Assembly (NCBI GenBank): GCA_015227615.1
Contig: JAALGZ010000006.1
Span: 1,488,001-1,552,000, forward strand
Direction of reading: 5' to 3'
Source of the DNA: Labyrinthula sp. Ha
Taxonomy: Eukaryota > Sar > Bigyra > Labyrinthulida > Labyrinthulaceae
DNA: 64,000 bases
Position numbers and translations under genes: made by a program. This document shows, one piece after another, positions 44,877 to 55,233 of this stretch. The notes beneath the pieces were generated by a model. That model did no database searches. It was not told the DNA's origin and saw nothing but the letters and a program-made list of their open reading frames with translations. Position 1 is the stretch's first letter, and the number at the start of each line of letters is the position of its first letter.

Positions 44877-46067
44877 TTAGTTAACTGGAACACTTTTGCT
44901 CACATCTACTTCATCCTCCAATAGTTGTTCCTCATTAAGAGCAGATGTAGATGAAGTATCAACATCTGATCCCGCCTTATCTGTTCCACTAGCACTCTTT
45001 TCCTGCTTCTCCAGATCATCACCTTTTTCAACTTCATCTTTCTTTGGACCATATCCAAAATATGCTTTCACTTTATCCTCAGATTTTGATAAAACAACAG
45101 CAATATAAACTACAATAACACCAGCTACCCTTAATGCTTCTAAAGGCAATTCTTGTGCACCAATTAATCCAAATGTATCTATACAAAGTGATCCAATCAA
45201 CTGTCCAGCAATCATAAGTGCAGCTAACATACCCATTCCAAGTCTTGGAGCCAAGATAATTGATATAAAAGCAAAAGAAGTTCCAACAGGACCACCCATA
45301 AACTTCCAAAAAGGAAGTCCACTTAATCCTTGAAAGTTTATAGGAGTATCCGAACCAAGTGCAATCAACCAAGAAATAAGTCCTACCCATAAAGCAGCTG
45401 TTCCTTGAATATACCAAGCACTTCTATTAGGTAAAGTTTTCATCTGTCTTGTAAATTTTACAAGCATAGGAGCTTGAAGACCACCAAAAGATCCTGAGAA
45501 TACTGATAAGAAAACATATCCAAGAAGCTCTCCTGTTGAAACATTTGCTGCTTCTAATGTAGTATCCAATCCATCAAGTACAGTCATTAATGCACCTACT
45601 ACAACTAGAGCTAGGGAAGCTATTCGATATTTTGTAGGTTTAGTCACAGGAAGTCCTTGAAATCCAATTGCGTCAACTATGAGGGCAGATATAACTTGTC
45701 CAGCAATTGCGGAAACAAAGAATAGACTGTATCCAACAGCATTTCCTACAAGGGGGCTTATTACTACAAGACCAGCACCTACAAGTCCAGGAATTAGGTA
45801 AAGATAACTGGAAACATTCTTATAAAGCTCGAAGTTTTCCTTCGAGAATATTTTTTTTGGGGATTTCAAAGTTATTTTTTTCTCACCATCCTTTTCGACT
45901 GGTTGAACAGGTAGAAATAAAGCAAGGAAGATAAATCCAGTTCCAAAGGAGACAAAACCAGGTGCAGTGTCACTTTCTAGTGGACCTAATAAAGTTGCAT
46001 TAATAGCCGCTTGTATAGGAAGAAGAAATCCGAGAATGAATCCAGCAATAATATCAACAATATTCAT
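44877..46067 (-). CDS. DUF606/YdcZ-type membrane transporter, copy 3
   Basis: A 396-aa paralogue of copies 1 and 2, single exon, about ten hydrophobic segments in two DUF606-like halves. The core is the same as copy 2 (converted tract 45342 to about 45881). The N terminus (MNIVDIIAGFILGFLLPIQA) and the tail (DDLEKQEKSASGTDKAGSD) differ from copy 2; several N-terminal and tail choices (FLALFLPVQPVEKDG, DDLEKQEK) are closer to copy 1. This again shows that the core of copies 2 and 3 was homogenised after the genes had diverged. Substrate unknown; a family expanded and kept intact suggests use in nutrient or toxin transport. Confidence 0.88.
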   Translation of the reverse strand: MNIVDIIAGFILGFLLPIQAAINATLLGPLESDTAPGFVSFGTGFIFLALFLPVQPVEKDGEKKITLKSPKKIFSKENFELYKNVSSYLYLIPGLVGAGLVVISPLVGNAVGYSLFFVSAIAGQVISALIVDAIGFQGLPVTKPTKYRIASLALVVVGALMTVLDGLDTTLEAANVSTGELLGYVFLSVFSGSFGGLQAPMLVKFTRQMKTLPNRSAWYIQGTAALWVGLISWLIALGSDTPINFQGLSGLPFWKFMGGPVGTSFAFISIILAPRLGMGMLAALMIAGQLIGSLCIDTFGLIGAQELPLEALRVAGVIVVYIAVVLSKSEDKVKAYFGYGPKKDEVEKGDDLEKQEKSASGTDKAGSDVDTSSTSALNEEQLLEDEVDVSKSVPVN

Positions 46068-46098
46068 TTTATGTTTGATTTGATTCTACTTCTCTTCA

Positions 46099-46120
46099 AC
46101 TTCCGAATATTCTACTTTTT
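46099..46120 (-). promoter_or_regulatory. Shared upstream motif, transporter copy 3
   Basis: Plus-strand core ttccgaatattctacttttt at 46101-46120, about 34-53 bp before the start codon, the same distance as in the other two copies. Confidence 0.55.
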
Positions 46121-46641
46121 GTCAGATCATTGAAGCAATATTTTCTCGTGTTATCGATTTATAAACTTGGTGTACACTTGTATTTCGGAGATATCTTAAT
46201 TAAATATGAAGATATATATCGAGACAATCAAACTATAACCATTACGAGAATCTCATAAATTGAATGTCTTGATCAAGACAAGGGATTGAATATATCGGGT
46301 CAAATGAGACATAAAACAAGCCATTCAAAAGAATCTCCTGTATCCTTATAAAACCTTCCTATAAACTGTCTCAATTTGGCACATTTTCTTTTCTCAGAAG
46401 AGTCTCGAGTGAAAATTAAGCCAATGGTATATTTAGAAAAAGATACGAGATATATTTTGTATTGAAAAAACATATTAAATCACATGTCTCATCTAGAATT
46501 CTCATTTGACTCACCGGTTTTTAACAATCTTGTTGTACCGGCAGACTACTTACCATTTATAACGGGTTTTATTCTTTTATGACGAGACAATTATTTCTCC
46601 GGATTTCATTATAGAATTATTCTCACTGAAATTGTACCGTT

Positions 46642-46725
46642 AATAACATTATATTCACAACTTTAATAATATATATATAAGAAGGAAGTTTAATTATATT
46701 ATTATAAAACAAATATAATGTTATT
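46642..46725. repeat. 84-bp foldback (nested inverted repeat)
   Basis: Outer perfect 14-bp arms AATAACATTATATT (46642-46655) and AATATAATGTTATT (46712-46725). Inner perfect 10-bp arms TAATAATATA (46664-46673) and TATATTATTA (46695-46704). The gaps between outer and inner arms are 8 and 7 nt, so the whole can fold into one long hairpin. It may be a minimal foldback element or a small structured site. Confidence 0.6.
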
Positions 46726-47109
46726 GAACAAGAGAAAAGAGATCTTTTTCTTTTCATTGGAAGCTAAAAGTCTGGCTTCAAGATTTCGTATATGCTACAG
46801 AATATCTGTAGTTAATAATTACTATTTACCATTAAATATTCACCGAGCCTGATATTTGTAAAATCTTGAGAAAGGAGTTTATATTTAAATTCGTTTACTA
46901 TAGTATTGTTAACTAGAGATATAGAAGATAATCTCAGATTCACAGTTCATTGCTAGTAGCGGCCTCAGAAATATATGTCTACGTTGTGTGGTTTCTCCAA
47001 ACATTTTTCCAAGCATTGGCTCGGGGAAATATACATGAGGCGAGGGTTCATCAGTAAGTACAACACTGTTGAAAGGATCAAGGTTAAACTAGTTTGTTCA
47101 CTTGTCTCT

Positions 47110-47343
47110 AGGGATAGGACATGTTTTATTGATAATTGATCAATAAATGTCTTACTCATATTTTTCTCATAGGTTGATTTTCATCATTCCCTAACTATTT
47201 TGTTTGATTAATGATAATCATTTGATAATCAGAATGACGAAAGAATCACTTGATAAGAGCAAAGAACACAATTCTCTTAATAGCAATCAGAATCAAAAGA
47301 ATTATAAAATAATTGTTGTTGAATTTTATAAAATCCGATTCCT
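47110..47343 (+). repeat. 234-bp MITE-like repeat, copy A
   Basis: Homologous along its whole length to copies B and C. Imperfect terminal inverted repeats: left end agggataggacatgtttta, right end (reverse complement) aggaatcggattttata. Internal shared blocks include tttgattaatgataatca and agcaatcagaatcaaaa. No transposase; no clear target duplication. Confidence 0.65.
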
Positions 47344-49000
47344 AATTGTTGCTTAGACCGACATTGCATTTGCGTTTATTAAAAATGGGAGCGAGGATGG
47401 CCAAAGCGCAAAGGTAAGTTACCATTTCAGGATTTTAAGTCGACGTAGTTAAAATTATGAGCGGATATTTAAGGCTCTTGCTATTAACAACACAAAGTGC
47501 TTAGTTAATGGAACTCTTGCTTAAATAAAATTTAGACACCCAGAATAATTTTCGTGTAGTAGATATAGCATATCAAGCGCTCAACCGCCGCCGAAACGCT
47601 AACCTGATTAAGCAAGCTAGTCATAAAATATGATTCAAGGTCTATAGTGAGCCTGGCCCTTCCACAAAAAGAATATTTTAACCAAAGATTAAGCTAGTTT
47701 ACGTTCTACCGCCATCATTTTTACACTGTCATGGCTAGTGACAGTGCCTTGGCATAAATCTGCCTTTAACGGGTCCACTAAATACGTTGCTGTGGTAAGA
47801 ATATAGTGCTCATAGCAAGAATTTTGGTTCTTCAGCTGATTCGCCTAAGCAGGTTTGCTCGCCTATGATTCCTTCTGGTTTTAAAACCATTTAACTCAGA
47901 TTTTCTTATCAGCAGAGGAGTTGCTCCACTTAATGTGGAACTGGTATCTAGAGCTTGCGAACCATTGTGCAGTATGAGAACCGGTATTTTACTTTAAGCG
48001 GAAGTGAACTGAATGTGATAAATTAAGACCTAGTTCATGAAGAAAGGATGCATGGTACAAAGGTTTTTGATATAATTTGTATACAAGAAATTCACAAACC
48101 TGTAGAGACATTGCTAGTAATGCGATCTAATTATAAAATAAGGTTAGTCTTCTCTAACAAACAAGAAGTTTATTAGTTAAAATAGAATGTTTTCTTGGAA
48201 AATTTACTTACTGTTTCTGTTTTCATACTTTAGGAAAGAGCTTTATTTTGGAAAACACAGTTTAGAACTTTATTATCGATCGTCAGCATCACCAGAAAAA
48301 ATGGTGTGAAAAAGAACTGTTTTCAAGTAATTTGAATAATAGAAATATTCCTGATGGTATGAAAATAATAATTCCGTGACTTTACTTTCAATTATTTAAT
48401 GTATCTCGACAGGTTCTTGAAGGGCATGAAAACCTTTAGCATCAAATAAGATGACTTCAACTCTGTTTTAGTGATGGGTGTATATTCACTGGTAGCTTTA
48501 GTTAATTGTCTCTGTAGAACGACTACTCACTTATTAATTTTCAATCACTTTTTATGTTTACTACACGGGTCAATCTCTTGTTTGTGCTATATTGATGGCT
48601 CCAACATTTAGAAGTAGGAAACAGGCTGTAACTTTAGCTACTCGAACCATTGAAGAGTTACTGTATCAGCCATATTCTACAATGTTATTATTTCCGAAGC
48701 CATCCAAGTGGTAGTGCAGGTGGATTTCAGCTAGAATGTATGAGAGTTAAATTTCATAGTAGATTAAAACTGGTTGATGTCATTCCAGATCTATTACTCT
48801 CGATTATCATTAGTTGCTCTTAAATTATAGCTAGAAATCATTTAAACTCCAAGATCAAGTTAAAGGTTAATAGTAAAACGGAATAATGTTTTCAGAGTTT
48901 GAACAAGTTATAACTCATAGTTTCTTCTTTTTTAGTGTACATTCTAACCCAGTAGTAAAAAAGCATAAATTCAAGAAAAATCTATAGTTATGCGAAGACT

Positions 49001-49478
49001 AGGGATCGGATATGATTTATTTATAGTTTATAAATAGGAAATTTGGTTTTATTTTTCTTATTGATTGATTCTTTTAAGTCCCAAACCATTTTGATTGATT
49101 ATTGATAATCAATTGATTATCACTACAAGGCTGTGTCACAAGGGCCTGAGTCAAACAGCCAACAAAATACTTTTATTTTTGCATCGTACCTAAATCTTCT
49201 AAAAAATGGCTACATGGCCCAGCCACATCCTACTAGTGGATTATTCCAATGTCATGTGGACAGTTGTTAAAGATTCTTTTACGGTGCAGAAAATAAAGAA
49301 GAAAGTATCGGTAATTTAAAATAGGGGTACATCTCATTGTTACTTTTATACTCAACTGATAATCAGAGTGAAACCAGAATTGTTTGATAAAAATCAAATT
49401 CCAAATTCTTTTATTAATAATCAGAATCAAGATGATTATCAAATAGTTATTGGCAATTTTCATCAAATCCGATGCCCA
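49001..49478 (+). repeat. MITE-like repeat, copy B, split by an insertion
   Basis: Same orientation as copy A. Left end agggatcggatatgattta, right end (reverse complement) gggcatcggatttgatg. Flanked by a 7-of-9 imperfect duplication, gcgaagact (48992-49000) and acgaagagt (49479-49487), fitting a 9-bp target site. Its 478 bp equal the 234-bp unit plus about 243 bp of foreign sequence in the middle. Confidence 0.65.
49123..49352. repeat. Insertion nested in repeat copy B
   Basis: About 230 bp absent from copies A and C, bracketed by an imperfect 13-bp direct repeat, caattgattatca (49110-49122) and caactgataatca (49353-49365), at the point where homology to A and C stops and resumes. It looks like a later insertion with target duplication. 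No internal feature recognised. Confidence 0.45.
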
Positions 49479-52400
49479 ACGAAGAGTAAAGAGATATTTA
49501 ACGCAAATATTTCTTTTAAAAATCAAAAATCATTGAAGATCAAGATTTTACGCTACTTGACACCTAATTCCTTTTGCGAGAAGTCTTTTTTTGTTATGCT
49601 ACGATTGTGCTGCTAGAAATATGACTTTCACAGTGTTATTGCATTGTTATTATTTTAAGGGTCCCCTACCAGGATGTTTTGCAATAGAAGAACGATTTCC
49701 ATTGATCATTAATAAAAAAAATGGCAGTGATCATGCAAATTCCGGCGAAAAATGACTTCGTCATAAAGCATGGGCATGGGCAAAATCTATAAAAATTCTG
49801 ACTTACTAAGATTCGTATACTTTCTGTCATACAAAGCAACGGCATTTGGAGCCTCTAGTCATATTTCCCCAATTATGTTAAACTTGGTCACTGATCTCAG
49901 TGTTAGGGAGATGATGAAGTTTAAATAACAAGTACAAGTTGCTCTATTAATAAGAGTACGCAAATGGATATTAGAAGATTAGCCATTGATACCCGAGCAT
50001 ACATAACTTAAAGTTTTGGCTCATCGATTTAGAATTCCCCTCGATTTCACATAAAAGGAACAAGCTGATTAACCCCACATATAACTATAATGCATAGTTA
50101 ATCATGTTAAATAAGCAAGTTAAATGCAAGCAACAACATTATCAAACTTTTTCCATAAAGGTATCAAGAAGCCAATTATTAACTCATGATCATATATAAA
50201 CTGAGCTCCAAGCTCACTGAAAAGTTTCTGAGCCAAAAAATTTATTAAAGAGCCACAACTACATAGAAAAATTAGTCCATTAATATTGTAAGGAACACAA
50301 TAGAGCAATCAACAAACTGCATAAGATAAATATATTTTCTTGACTTAGATAAACCAAAAACCAGCGTGGAGATAGGAAACATCCTGCAAAAAATTATGAA
50401 GCTCTGATGTGGAACCTCTCGGTTGAGGTAAGATAGAATTCACAGAAAATGATTACGAAATTGGGAGAAATATCACATAATATGATAAAAGAACTCATAA
50501 ACTTATTGAAAGTACCCAGTCATAAGGAACTTACCCGAGATATAGATGAAGTTACAATTGTAATTAACGCTCAGTTCGGCCAACACGTAACAAGTATTCT
50601 TAATTCAACCTTTAAAAGTAAAACAAATTTCTTCCTAGGTTAGGCAAACTAAGAAGAAAATGCCCGAGGCAATCACTTTGACTTCGAAAATCATTCCTTC
50701 AACTACGGAGACACATTTGTATGGAGAATTTGGTATAGAGTGTCTCGCAAAAATTTCTAGAAAGATATTTCAATGGCATATAACATTTGCTATAATGATA
50801 GTATTTCTCAATAGTAATTTCTTTTAAGTTAACATTTTATCGCATGAATTTCACCACTTGGAGACTACATGAGAGGGAAGTTTCTCTTTATGGTCACAGT
50901 CATCTCAGTATTATTCGGAAGGACATTAGCAAGAATATTATATTCCTGAAAGGATATTCTCTAGATGTCGTTGGTACCTAAAACATCCCCATCTTCTTTA
51001 GTGGGATAAACAGAAGCTCTGAACTAAGAAGATCTCTATGTTAAAATTGACTTTATAGCTAAATATTTAATTTATCGGTTTAAAGATATAAATTGTGAAG
51101 ATGATCATTATTGCATTTGGTAATAGTAGAGCTGATCTTAGTATGGTAGTCTTAAAAGAATAGAGAAAGTGCCATTAGACAATTTATGTAGGTCATAAAT
51201 ACTCTTTCGAGACATTAATATTGCGAGGTATAAAAGGTTAGGTTAAAATTACTTGCCTTCTATATTGGAAGCCGCTACCTTAGTCAAAGGTTACGATCTT
51301 AGTTCACAAAGAGATTAATTTTACCCTTTATGAGTATTTTGTGGACTTGTATTCAGCTTTATTAGAGGTTGATTTGGAATAACAATGTTCCATTCTCTTC
51401 TGGCTTCGAAATTAACAACTTTTGAGGTTTCATTTCAAGATAGTTAGAGTGGACGTTGAAGCTTTACATGATACGAACAGACATTAAAAACCCGATATTA
51501 GAGAGCTTCTAATCATTGGAAAGATATTCTGACTAATTCAAAGGCAAATATGGAAACATACATAGTTATATTTTATTGGTTGTGAAACGTTAGAGATTTT
51601 AAAGTAGCTCCGATATCTTAAAACAGGGCAAGGAAGGTGGTCGGTGCAGATAATTGAAGGCAATAAGTAAAGGTAGTACTAGGTACCCTTTTTTGGGTCT
51701 GTTCCGTGGCAATAATTGGCATGTTGCATTCAAAATGATGTGTGGAACAGCTCTTCTTATATTCTTGAATGCTAATTAATAGAATGCTTGAATATTTTTT
51801 AAAGTGAAATTCCTGATGGGGCATTTCTAAATATACTACAAAAGTGACTTTAAAAACTTAAAACCTGGTTGATTTAGAAACCTACAAAACTCTAGAACAA
51901 AGTTGCTCTTAACTCCAAGGAATTCCTTCCTAACGTAACATAGTCATTAGTGAACTAAATCGAGAGATAACCTATAGTGACAAGCAAGTGTATTAGAGCG
52001 GAATGGTAAAAAAGTGTCTAAGTACAACACTAGCCTTCGAATAGTGTTAAGAAGCAAAGAAAAGAAAAAGCGCAACAGGAGGCATTTCGAAACCAGTGAT
52101 GAGACGGGTTACCGCACTCGCTAGTGTTCTCAAAACTTCTAAATCAAGCTATTCCACTGGAAAAAGTGGAAATTAACATTTTGAATAAATTGAAATATAT
52201 TTCTTCCAACCAGTGGATTAAACATAGCTAGGCTAAAAGCTATTGACATTAGTTAATGCAAATTTCAGTAAATAATCCTATGTATCATATGTCAGCCTTT
52301 CATAAATGGATACATCGAATGGAGCATACTTATGCCATATATCTTACCTAACTCGAACAATATAGATCTATTCGAATGAATCATTACCGTGAGAAACAAG

Positions 52401-54132
52401 AACTGGTAGTATCATACCTTATAGCTTTTAAAATTTCATATTCAATCTTTGTACAGATTTTCGCTTCCAGCTACAAGTGTATTAATCCATGAAATATCTG
52501 CTCCATCATCACATTAAAATAATACTTCGGCAAAAGAAGCTGTACTCATACTAAGAAATATTTATAGTACTGATTTACTACACTAGCCCTCTTTTCTTAA
52601 AATAGGACTACCACTTTAATAGAATCATAGTTCAGAGACAGAATAACTTGTTCAAGACAAGGTGACAATTTATTTCTTCAATGAGAGTGCAAATATTACT
52701 ATGAATGTTCTATTAAGGAAGTCACTTATATTTGCCCTTGCTGTTTGAGTATTTTATTATTTTTTAGAAATTAATGGTGTTATATATGTATGAATGGATA
52801 GATAGAATAAAATGTTTAACAACCTTGGTAGAAAAGTTAGATACTGCCAAGGAAATTCTCTTCTTTGAATGCCCTAACAACAATGTTTTCAGAATAAGAA
52901 GCTTAAGTAGAATTAGATTAATCTTAATTACTGCTGATCTGTTTCAGATCTGCAAATACATGGAAGTTGTTCTATATATCTCCGTGATACTGTTCCATAT
53001 ATACGCATTTGGAGGTAATAACCCACTGAAACTAGCCACATTTCCTACACCAGTACATAGAACTCTCGTCGCTTGAACTATTCAACTGATGCTTTTGCAG
53101 CACTCTATTAAACTTTAAACTATATTTCAAGAAACCAAGAAGGCTTTTGTTCATCAATTTGAAATCACCTTCCCAAAACTTTGGTTGGGGTTTTATAACC
53201 ACAGCCCTGTAAAATTGTGGAACATGAAAGAGTATAAAATGAACCATCAACTACCTATATAAAATGAAAGAAATTCCAATTATTGACAACATTAACCCTT
53301 GTAATTTTAATATATTTTTTGGTTTTAACACGTCCTCTTCATAACAGAACTCATGAATTACGACTACTCTTGGGCATGTGAATAAAATTGTGACTCAGAA
53401 GATTTTCAGGATATTGACTATTCATTACGAAAACTAGTTTTAGTTCATTTGCCTTGAGGATCCTCAAGGGAAATATTGTTTCACTCTGCATGCCTTGTCC
53501 TTACAAAGATTGATGATGATGTGTAATAGTATTTTATAATATTACTTCATTGATAGTATGAACTTAGTAAACTGCGGATTTAGGTTATTCACACCTTGCC
53601 AAAGTCAAGACATAGAAAGTTTAGTAGAAACAAATAGCAAGTATTTGTTAAGCAGAAAAAAACAAGAACAAGAAAGAACAGGCAATTAGAACTGAAAGAG
53701 TAGTCTATATCAAGTAGCCTTGAGAAAACCTAATTAATAAAAACTGTAGTTAAGGGGAGAACAAATCTGATATCTATCTTTTTACACAGGTTGCACTAGA
53801 GTCTGAATCACTTGGGTAAATTAGCTATTTCTTGTAGGTTTGACGGTTACGGGGGAGAAGGTTACATAGATTCTTGATTGACTACTCCCCAATTCTATTC
53901 TCAAACCCCAAGTAAATATTTACCTTGAAACCGTTTCCAGTTGTCTTTCTTGAACCAAGCTCGTAATAAAAAACTGTTTATAGATCAATTTAGTAGATAT
54001 AAAACTCGAAAATAAAATAATATTGCTTGTGCTGCCTTGGTCCTAAAGATAATCGCGGCGCTATCAATATGCCGTAGAAAACAGTCTACTTCATTTAGTA
54101 CACCAAAAGTAGATAAGCATGGATCTACAAGA

Positions 54133-55233
54133 CTATCTTAGCGAGCTGTTATCCAAATTGTTTGTCATAATATTGGTCTTCAAGAAATCAAATGTCGAAA
54201 AACTGATTCCAAGAGCAATAGGACCCTTAATCCAATTCAAACTAACACCTTTGAACAATCCCCGATAACCTTCTTCAAAGAACACTAATTTCAGTGTGCT
54301 CAATATTCCTGTATATCTTCTTTGCATATGTCTACATTTACTCAAATCTGCCACGTCAGCACCTTCAGTCTGCATCCGTCGTCTCACAACATCCAAAGGA
54401 TATGTTATAGTTTGAGCTAACCAGCCGGCAGAAGCACCAAATAAGACCCTTTCCCAATGATCAAGTTCTGTTTTATTATTTCTTTTCAAACTCATTGACT
54501 TCAACGTTTCAAAAGTACCAAATGCCGTACCCGCGTATGGGACCATTCCTACAAGAGCAGGTTTTAATCCCAAGTAGAAGCCTCGAAACCCATGCTCGGT
54601 AGTCAGAAGGTTTATATTGAACTTAATTCCTTTTGAATGGTCACCAACTCCAGCTTTTTGAACAGCCATTCTTGTTCTTAGCAGTTCTAATGGGTACACG
54701 CAAACAGTAGATGTTGTACCAGCGCACGCACCACTTAGGAACCGGCTAACTGGAGACAATTCTTTTGTTAAACTGCCGCTCTTATCTAAGGAGAAAACTT
54801 GAACATATTCCTTTTGACCTAATAGAAAAAGGTGTTTGTAAAAATCGTGTGCCATGAACTGTATTCCAGAGTAAGGGAAGGTTCGCAACAACGTAAGAGA
54901 ATGTCCACGCCATAAAGAAGAGTAACCTGTTGTTAATACTGTAATTTTAAGCTGCTTAAAAAGTGCTTTGAAACTGAACCGACGGCTTGAGGTTTGAAAA
55001 ATTATCTTCTGCCTGTCAATGGGCGCTATACACGTCTTGGCAGTTATGCCGGAAACTCCCCCAATCATAAAGTTTAAGCCAGCATCTGTTGGGGCGTAAC
55101 ATTTTTCGTCAGCAATTTCTAGCTCTGTTTCTTTTAAGTGGTTTTCCAAGTCTTGGTGGCTCCGTTTATATGATTTCTGGGATGTTTGCATGTAATTAAG
55201 GTGTATCTGTTTCTCTACGCTCTTGGTTTGCAT
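54133..55233 (-). CDS. Mitochondrial carrier, CoA-type (SLC25A42/Leu5-like)
   Basis: A 366-aa solute carrier with three repeats, each with a carrier signature: PIDRQK (repeat 1, after GGVSGITAKTCIA), PLELLRTR (repeat 2) and PLDVVRRRMQ (repeat 3), plus the usual G-rich helix partners (GYSSLWRGH, GFRGFYLGL, GYRGLFKGV). The block AGGxSG..AKT..APIDR(x)KI.FQ and the FPYSGIQF segment are those of the SLC25A42/SLC25A16/Leu5 group, which move coenzyme A or related nucleotides across the inner membrane. Residues 1-50 form a charged N-terminal extension. Single exon, start ATG at 55233. It stands alone in a gene-poor region. Exact substrate (CoA, dephospho-CoA or PAPS) is inferred from family only. Confidence 0.9.
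   Translation of the reverse strand: MQTKSVEKQIHLNYMQTSQKSYKRSHQDLENHLKETELEIADEKCYAPTDAGLNFMIGGVSGITAKTCIAPIDRQKIIFQTSSRRFSFKALFKQLKITVLTTGYSSLWRGHSLTLLRTFPYSGIQFMAHDFYKHLFLLGQKEYVQVFSLDKSGSLTKELSPVSRFLSGACAGTTSTVCVYPLELLRTRMAVQKAGVGDHSKGIKFNINLLTTEHGFRGFYLGLKPALVGMVPYAGTAFGTFETLKSMSLKRNNKTELDHWERVLFGASAGWLAQTITYPLDVVRRRMQTEGADVADLSKCRHMQRRYTGILSTLKLVFFEEGYRGLFKGVSLNWIKGPIALGISFSTFDFLKTNIMTNNLDNSSLR

Larger units (their letters stand above)
46121..54132. other. 8-kb gene desert with small repeats
   Basis: No recognisable gene. Contains the foldback at 46642-46725, two copies of a 234-bp repeat family (listed separately), and a short perfect hairpin at 47724-47746 (CACTGTCA, 7-nt loop, TGACAGTG). 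Frames such as 50449-50643 and 52774-53076 are short, unrecognised and treated as chance or relics. The remainder is AT-rich with nothing I can name. Confidence 0.4.

Noticed and set aside
52774-53076. 100-codon plus-strand frame with ATG
   Set aside because: No domain, no neighbours, sits in a desert where frames of this length can occur by chance; kept out for lack of support.
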